DNA from: a virus
Strand: one strand, 5' to 3'
DNA: 64,000 nucleotides
Virus record (IMG/VR): IMGVR_UViG_3300018080_006015
Coordinates: 1-64,000 of that record
In this document: positions 60,702 through 64,000 of the stretch, one piece after another
Numbering within the stretch: position 1 is the first letter of the stretch
How the letters are laid out: the number at the start of each line of letters is the position of its first letter
Program-made: the position numbers and the translations under genes
The notes under the pieces: model-generated
Told to the model about the DNA's origin: nothing
What the model saw: the letters and a program-made list of their open reading frames with translations, nothing else
Database searches by the model: none

Positions 60702-63287
60702 ATGAGCGGCAAAGTAAATCTAAAACAACTATTTCAATCTGATGCGGTTGGAGGCGGAATTATCCATTATGATGGTGATAATTGGGCGTCTTTTAATTCA
60801 ATGTGCGTATTTGATCATATTGCCGGCCTCGGGGATGGTTATTGTGATTCAATTGTGTGGATATTTAATGATGATCAACAACCTGTATTAGGTCAGCTTG
60901 GGTCTCTAAGTGGTGATGGTTACGATTTTATTATTCAAGCACAACCAACTACAGCTCCTGGATCACGGGGTGGTCATTTGGTTTTATCTCCTGGTGTTGG
61001 GGATGCATCTAATGGAGAGGTTATTTTTGTAGTTGGAGCAATTGGTGGACCAGCAGCTGTTGATATGGCCGTTTTAGGTCGTGATGTTGATGGTCCATAT
61101 TTTGAATTTACAGAAGATGCTGATGTGTGGCTTGGTCATGGCATAAGAGAATCAGCTGGTAATGGAAGATTATTACATTTTGAAGCGCAAGAGTCTATTT
61201 CAGCTTTTTCACGTGGTGGAGAACTAAGGTTAAGTGGTGGTGTAGGTGAGGCAACCGCAAATTGGCACGGCCCTGTTACAATTTATAGTGGTTCAACTCA
61301 GGCGGCATCTTTTGATTATTATCATGCCGATATAGATGTTAGGGTTGAGATTGAGCCGGCAGGTCTTGTTGCTACTGGAGAAAGTGCGGTAGATGTAGAT
61401 TTAAACATTGCTGATGTTGATGATGTTTTTGCCGTAAGTGCCACATATACTCGTGGGACAACAATAAGTGGAGATAAATTATACGGATGTTACGCGGGTA
61501 CACCTGGTGATTATTCTGCGGCTGGCGGTGATAGCAGAGAGGTGAGAGTTGCTGCCTATACAGCTAAAACGCCATTTAATGCTCAGTCAGCTGCAACAAT
61601 ATCAGCATTTTATATTGTTGGAGATTCTTCTGGTACAAATACTTATGATTATGGATTGTTCTGTCGTGATGAAACTCTTAGAATTGGCACAGAAGCTATT
61701 AATGTAAATAACGGCCCTGATATTGAGATCATAGCGGGAGATGGAGAAGAAAGTGGAATTACTAATGGCGGTGATATTATTTTAATAGCCGGTGATGGTT
61801 ATGGAGGTGGAAATGATGGTGTTGTTTATATTCCTGGAAAGCTGACGGTTGACGGTGCTTTAGATCCTATTTCTGTAATTATTCAAGACAAGGTGGCCGG
61901 TGATAGTGCATATTTACAAAGTTATGATGGTTACGCTGTGTCATTCGTTAATCCCGGTGATAATTTTGGCCGAATAAGATACAATGATTTAACGCAGGAT
62001 TGGGAGTATTCAACGCCAAATACTGCTGGTTGGCTGTCTATAGGTACTGGTGGTGGTGCTGGAGAATGGACACAATCGGCTAATACTTTATATCCAACAA
62101 CTGCCACAGTAGATACGTGGCAATTCCAAGAAGATCCGGCTTTGGGTGGAGTATTAATAACTCAAGAAGACAACACTTTGAGTAGTGGTTCGGGAGAGAC
62201 TTTTACCATTAGGGCTCAGGCGGCTACTGGCGGTGGTGGTCGTGGTGGAACATTAGTGTTACAGCAGAGTGCTGGTGCATTTGTTGATGGCAGTGTAGAT
62301 GTTTGGGATGCGGCTACGCCTACACCAAATGTAATAATGAGATGGCTTGATGATGGCCCGTATTGTCATGTTCCAAAATTTGCATTTTTATCTAGCGTAG
62401 TTAATCCGACCATTATTCATGAAGCGATTGCTACTGCGGGGACCGATTTAACCATTCAGGCACAACCATCCGAAGACAATGCTGGTGGAGCATTAATTCT
62501 TAACGGTGGTGGTGGAAGTGTAGTTTCTGGCTCATTTGATGGCGGAAATGTTGAAATAAATGGTGGTGATGCAAATGGAACTGGTGGTAATGGTGGCGAT
62601 ATTCAGTTAACCCCAGGAGGAGGGGGATCGGCGAGTGGTGATGATGGTGAAGTAATAATGATTTTTGGCTCATCAATTGTAAATACAACCTTTACAACTG
62701 ACGTTACTGGATATGTTGGCAGTATAGGAATTGTATTTTCACAAGCATCTACTAATCCAATAATTACGCAAGATGGGGGTGGTTTAAGCGGCGATCCTGG
62801 AGATCCACTGACAATAAAGGCTCAAACAGGAGCTAGCGATGCACAAGGCGGAGAACTTAGGTTGTTTGGTGGAAATGGCACAACTACATTTGCTGGCGGT
62901 GATGTGGTAGTTCACGGCGGTACTTCTTCACTTGGTTCTGGGGGAGAGGTACAATTACAAAGCGCAGCAGGTGCGAGCAGAATAAGAGTAGATGATAGTC
63001 ATTCATATTTGGATGAAGATCTTGAGGTAACAGATGATTACGATATTTATCCCACCACTGATGGACAAGGTAGTGTTGGAACAAATGCCAATAGGTTTGG
63101 GCTTATACGTGGAGTTACTGTTACTTCTGGTGACCTGGCGTTTGACGATAGAAAATGCCCAGTGTGTAATCAAGAGTTTCAGGTAGATGACGAGTTAGCA
63201 TTAAAGGTTATCTGTGTTGAGGATGATGATGTAGGACACAGAATTACAAAGACCGTACCAATGCATCAAACATGTTGTAAATCATAA
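60702..63287 (+). CDS. Tail-fibre protein with Gly-rich beta repeats
   Basis: An 861-residue protein. Its N-terminus KVNLKQLFQSDAVGGGIIHY matches that of the gene at 63346. The body repeats a module with TI-x-AQ, a short Gly-rich loop and GG-x-L-x-L: IIQAQPTTAPGSRGGHLVL, FTIRAQAATGGGGRGGTLVL, LTIQAQPSEDNAGGALIL and LTIKAQTGASDAQGGELRL, about six copies. Such repeats suit an elongated beta-structure fibre shaft. The end has GSVGTNANRFGLIRG, a typical fibre-tip region, then CPVC and HQTCC, possibly metal-binding. It likely contacts the host receptor. Confidence 0.75.
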   Translation: MSGKVNLKQLFQSDAVGGGIIHYDGDNWASFNSMCVFDHIAGLGDGYCDSIVWIFNDDQQPVLGQLGSLSGDGYDFIIQAQPTTAPGSRGGHLVLSPGVGDASNGEVIFVVGAIGGPAAVDMAVLGRDVDGPYFEFTEDADVWLGHGIRESAGNGRLLHFEAQESISAFSRGGELRLSGGVGEATANWHGPVTIYSGSTQAASFDYYHADIDVRVEIEPAGLVATGESAVDVDLNIADVDDVFAVSATYTRGTTISGDKLYGCYAGTPGDYSAAGGDSREVRVAAYTAKTPFNAQSAATISAFYIVGDSSGTNTYDYGLFCRDETLRIGTEAINVNNGPDIEIIAGDGEESGITNGGDIILIAGDGYGGGNDGVVYIPGKLTVDGALDPISVIIQDKVAGDSAYLQSYDGYAVSFVNPGDNFGRIRYNDLTQDWEYSTPNTAGWLSIGTGGGAGEWTQSANTLYPTTATVDTWQFQEDPALGGVLITQEDNTLSSGSGETFTIRAQAATGGGGRGGTLVLQQSAGAFVDGSVDVWDAATPTPNVIMRWLDDGPYCHVPKFAFLSSVVNPTIIHEAIATAGTDLTIQAQPSEDNAGGALILNGGGGSVVSGSFDGGNVEINGGDANGTGGNGGDIQLTPGGGGSASGDDGEVIMIFGSSIVNTTFTTDVTGYVGSIGIVFSQASTNPIITQDGGGLSGDPGDPLTIKAQTGASDAQGGELRLFGGNGTTTFAGGDVVVHGGTSSLGSGGEVQLQSAAGASRIRVDDSHSYLDEDLEVTDDYDIYPTTDGQGSVGTNANRFGLIRGVTVTSGDLAFDDRKCPVCNQEFQVDDELALKVICVEDDDVGHRITKTVPMHQTCCKS

Positions 63288-63345
63288 ACAACAAAAACAA
63301 CCAACAAAATAGAGAGTCTGACAATAGAAATAACAGGTTAAAATC

Positions 63346-64000
63346 ATGACAAAGGTTGATCTAAAACAATTTGCTCAAAGTGGGGCCGTTGACCAAAACG
63401 TTATTCGGTATAATGCAACTACAGGTTTGTGGGAACCTGGTGTGGCAGCTTTTTCTGGTGGTGGTGGTGCCCCTACAGCAGAAGACAAAAACCTTATACC
63501 ATTTGCTACCGGACCTGGTAATGGACAAGATACCGGAATTGAAATTAGCGAAGAACCAATAGGAGATCGTTATGTTACGGTAATTGTTAATGGTATTTCT
63601 TCTAGTATAGGAGATGGATATACCTCGTTGGACTGTTATTTTTCTATAGATGGTGGTCTTACAGCTTTAAATCTGTCTGCGATCACTACTGGTGCTAGGT
63701 TATATTGGAATAGTACGATTGCTGGGTTTCAGTTGGCTCCCACGGATGTAGTTGATTTAGATTACGATGTGTTAGATGGTTACAGTCCGGGCCCAGGCCC
63801 TAGTGGCGATTGTGGTTGGACAGATGATGGCGCTGTGGTTCGTTTGACAACTATTACTGATTTTGTTGGTGTTGGTACTGTTGCCCCTAATTTGAAGTTT
63901 GATGTTGTTGGTGATATTGGCGTTTCTAGTTCTCTAGTTGTTGGTCCATTAGCCACCGCTGCAACTGTTGGTGAAATTCGATTAAATACTGATAACTGGG
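63346..64000 (+). CDS. Tail-fibre protein (partial, cut by window end)
   Basis: An open frame from ATG 63346 with no stop before the window ends (218 codons). Residues 1-35 (TKVDLKQFAQSGAVDQNVIR) copy the N-terminus of the previous gene. Residues about 45-145 copy the C-terminal domain of the 60117 gene (RYVTVIVNGISSSIGDGYTS; RLYWNSTIAGFQLAP). The part after that (LKFDVVGDIGVSSSLVVGP) resembles fibre shafts. It is thus a mosaic of its two neighbours. The C-terminus is not seen. Confidence 0.75.
   Translation, partial: MTKVDLKQFAQSGAVDQNVIRYNATTGLWEPGVAAFSGGGGAPTAEDKNLIPFATGPGNGQDTGIEISEEPIGDRYVTVIVNGISSSIGDGYTSLDCYFSIDGGLTALNLSAITTGARLYWNSTIAGFQLAPTDVVDLDYDVLDGYSPGPGPSGDCGWTDDGAVVRLTTITDFVGVGTVAPNLKFDVVGDIGVSSSLVVGPLATAATVGEIRLNTDNW

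Noticed and set aside
60702-63287. Diversity-generating retroelement acting on the tail fibres
   Set aside because: The repeats looked like possible variable regions, but I saw no reverse transcriptase or template repeat in the window.
1-64000. tRNA genes or CRISPR arrays
   Set aside because: Intergenic gaps are short (the largest is about 190 bases) and none shows a cloverleaf-like or regularly spaced repeat pattern.
1-64000. Alternative genetic code with reassigned stop codons
   Set aside because: TAA, TAG and TGA all end well-bounded genes here, and motif-rich proteins read through without internal stops.

Overview
The window reads as part of a large tailed-phage genome (Caudoviricetes with a contractile, myovirus-like tail), probably a jumbo phage. 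It opens with baseplate genes (gp25-like wedge protein, J-like protein) and very large tail or baseplate-periphery proteins. It continues through phage-type replication and transcription genes (UvsW-like helicase, DnaC-like loader, DnaB-like helicase, sigma factor, B12-dependent ribonucleotide reductase) and ends in modular tail-fibre genes. The DNA is AT-rich, densely coded and mostly on the + strand, with ATGA overlaps and short Shine-Dalgarno sites. TAA, TAG and TGA all end genes, so the standard bacterial code fits. The host cannot be named from the sequence. I saw no integrase, tRNA, rRNA or CRISPR array.

Layout. (1) 1-13625: baseplate and tail module, including a 2232-residue protein with two LamG/concanavalin-like domains and a 990-residue protein carrying a type I dockerin-like pair of calcium-binding repeats. 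(2) 13645-14597: a hypothetical protein and a thioredoxin-fold lipoprotein. (3) 14594-45916: a glycan-building island of about 31 kb. It holds some ten or more glycosyltransferases, including GT10- and GT11-type fucosyltransferases, seven sulfotransferases and several SAM methyltransferases. It also has a sugar aminotransferase (DegT), a WbqC-family protein, a NeuD-like O-acyltransferase, two beta-propeller proteins, and the GDP-L-fucose pair gmd + fcl with an RmlB-like dehydratase. Two segments (21506-22456 and 31881-35805) are on the minus strand, and a free-standing LAGLIDADG homing endonuclease gene sits inside the island. (4) 46008-59925: an FtsZ/tubulin-like GTPase, then the helicases, loader, zinc-ribbon proteins, sigma factor, class II ribonucleotide reductase split by an intein, small acidic or basic proteins, methionine aminopeptidase and a possible DNA-binding protein closed by a strong terminator. 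(5) 60117-64000: tail-fibre proteins that share and shuffle domains; the last is cut by the window end.

How it may work together. The island could build, fucosylate, sulfate, methylate and acylate a sugar chain. Gmd and Fcl would make GDP-L-fucose from host GDP-mannose, the GT10/GT11 enzymes would transfer it, and sulfotransferases using host PAPS would decorate the product. Whether the target is the virion (tail proteins or fibres) or the host envelope is not decided by the sequence. The tubulin-like protein raises the question of cytoskeleton-based positioning as in nucleus-forming jumbo phages, but no shell protein is visible here. Intein, homing endonuclease and a zinc-finger remnant show that mobile intron-type elements have repeatedly visited this genome.
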